DNA of 64,000 nucleotides from Terriglobia bacterium (lineage in GTDB: Bacteria; Acidobacteriota; Terriglobia; Terriglobales; SCQP01): assembly GCA_021323595.1 (NCBI GenBank), contig JAJPKR010000016.1:1-64000 (forward strand), read 5' to 3'. The notes beneath the pieces are model-generated. The model ran no database searches. It was given only the letters and a program-made list of their open reading frames with translations, and was not told the origin of the DNA. The position numbers were made by a program, and so were the translations under genes. Below, piece after piece: positions 63,475 to 64,000 of the stretch; position 1 is the stretch's first letter, and each line of letters starts with the position of its first letter.

Positions 63475-64000
63475 TTAGGCGGCGGCCGCGCCGGCGAGCG
63501 CCCGCCGCAGCCGGTCGAGCGCAATCGTCGTGCTCCACTGGCGGATGCGTTCGCGCTCGCCTACGAGGCGCCGCTCGACCACTTCCACCTTCGCGCCACC
63601 CGCGAGCCCGATGAAAACCGTCCCCACCGGCTTCGCCTCGCTGCCGCCGCCCGGTCCGGCAATGCCGGTGATGGCCAGCGCCCAATCGGTCGCGAGCGCG
63701 CGGCGCGCGCCCTGCGCCATCTCGCCCGCGGCCGCGCCGCTGACGGCGCCGTGGCGCGCCAGCGTCTCGGGCGCGACGCCGAGCAACGCCTGCTTCGCGT
63801 CGTTGCTATAGCTGATGACCCCGCCCTGGAAAAAGCATGATGCTCCCGCCGCCGCTGTCAGGCGCGCGCCCAAGAGCCCGCCGGTGCAGCTCTCGGCCAC
63901 CGCCAAGGTCTGGCCGGCGCGTCGCAACTGCTCTCCGACCACCGCCTCGAGCGCCAAGCCTTGCGAGGTGTAAACCGCCAGCCCGAGCGCCGCTTGCAGC
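63475..64000 (-). CDS. cinA: CinA-family protein, C-terminal part (gene runs off right edge)
   Basis: The C-terminal nicotinamide-nucleotide amidase (PncC) domain is complete: [53 protein letters not shown] and [23 protein letters not shown] at 63957 could start a stand-alone 160-residue PncC, but the frame stays open to position 64000 and reads [20 protein letters not shown], like the linker between the MoCF and amidase domains of full-length CinA. So the gene is probably truncated by the window. It deamidates NMN in pyridine-nucleotide salvage. Confidence 0.85.
   Translation of the reverse strand, partial: LQAALGLAVYTSQGLALEAVVGEQLRRAGQTLAVAESCTGGLLGARLTAAAGASCFFQGGVISYSNDAKQALLGVAPETLARHGAVSGAAAGEMAQGARRALATDWALAITGIAGPGGGSEAKPVGTVFIGLAGGAKVEVVERRLVGERERIRQWSTTIALDRLRRALAGAAAA

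Overview
The window is GC-rich, densely packed chromosomal DNA with strong third-position GC bias. I see no phage, insertion-sequence, plasmid or CRISPR signature. The gene set suggests a free-living member of the Acidobacteriota, with moderate confidence: a TonB receptor with an N-terminal carboxypeptidase-like regulatory domain, a secreted DPP-IV-like peptidase, poly-HAMP hybrid kinases, a TGDG-repeat DUF4097 protein, a GMC-oxidoreductase cluster and a recurrent Cys-rich zinc-ribbon protein. No rRNA is present. One tRNA (CAU anticodon, encoded CCA) lies at 8102-8178.

Layout. 1-6676: an FHA-GAF-SpoIIE phosphatase, TPR proteins, a zinc-ribbon protein and a CLC channel with CBS domains. 6693-12083 (minus): phosphomannomutase, tRNA, UDP-glucuronate decarboxylase-like enzyme, hemerythrin-like protein and DPP-IV peptidase. 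12345-16426 (plus): a small basic protein, a three-gene GMC dehydrogenase cluster and a DUF4097 protein behind an ECF-type promoter. 16556-22830: hemC-hemD, CYTH protein, polyprenyl diphosphate synthase, YajQ and RNase R. 22897-29507 (minus): a four-gene signalling operon of poly-HAMP hybrid kinase, REC kinase, REC protein and REC-GAF-GGDEF. 29614-37292: two transporters, an SDR, a TPR lipoprotein-like protein, an aquaglyceroporin, a frameshifted cold-shock gene and a GH16 lipoprotein. 37330-39770 (minus): dapB-dapA-dapD. 39926-44967: a Cys-rich exported protein and a TonB receptor (plus), and a split DsbD system (CcdA, TlpA, DsbD-alpha; minus). 45060-47319 (minus): tdh-kbl threonine degradation. 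47490-55562 (minus): a histidine operon. 55631-64000: diguanylate cyclase, FixI/CcoI-type P-ATPase, CPBP protease, ferrochelatase, Tat-exported FG-GAP protein, Sfp-type transferase and a truncated cinA.

The most striking region is the histidine operon. It runs hisI-hisG-hisD-hisC::HAD-hisB, then about 310 bp, then hisHF-hisA-yqeY. The hisI leader contains a short ORF with seven His codons in ten (HRRHHHHAHH), followed by a GC hairpin with a U-run just before the hisI ribosome binding site. This is a textbook his attenuator. The gap before hisHF holds a second module with the same layout: a -10-like box, a short ORF with two His codons ending in a similar ARGRR tail, the same 15-base GC segment, and a hairpin with nearly the same stem plus U-run before the hisHF ribosome binding site. 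The operon also has two enzyme fusions. One is HisC joined to a HAD phosphatase, which is a strong candidate for the otherwise missing histidinol-phosphatase. The other is a HisH-HisF fusion of the eukaryotic HIS7 type. hisE is not in the window.

Elsewhere, genes are tightly packed with many ATGA/GTGA/TTGA overlaps (clc, hemCD, yajQ-ispB, SSS-APC, dapBA, his genes), which implies translational coupling. Functions are inferred from motifs and family knowledge only; no database search was possible.
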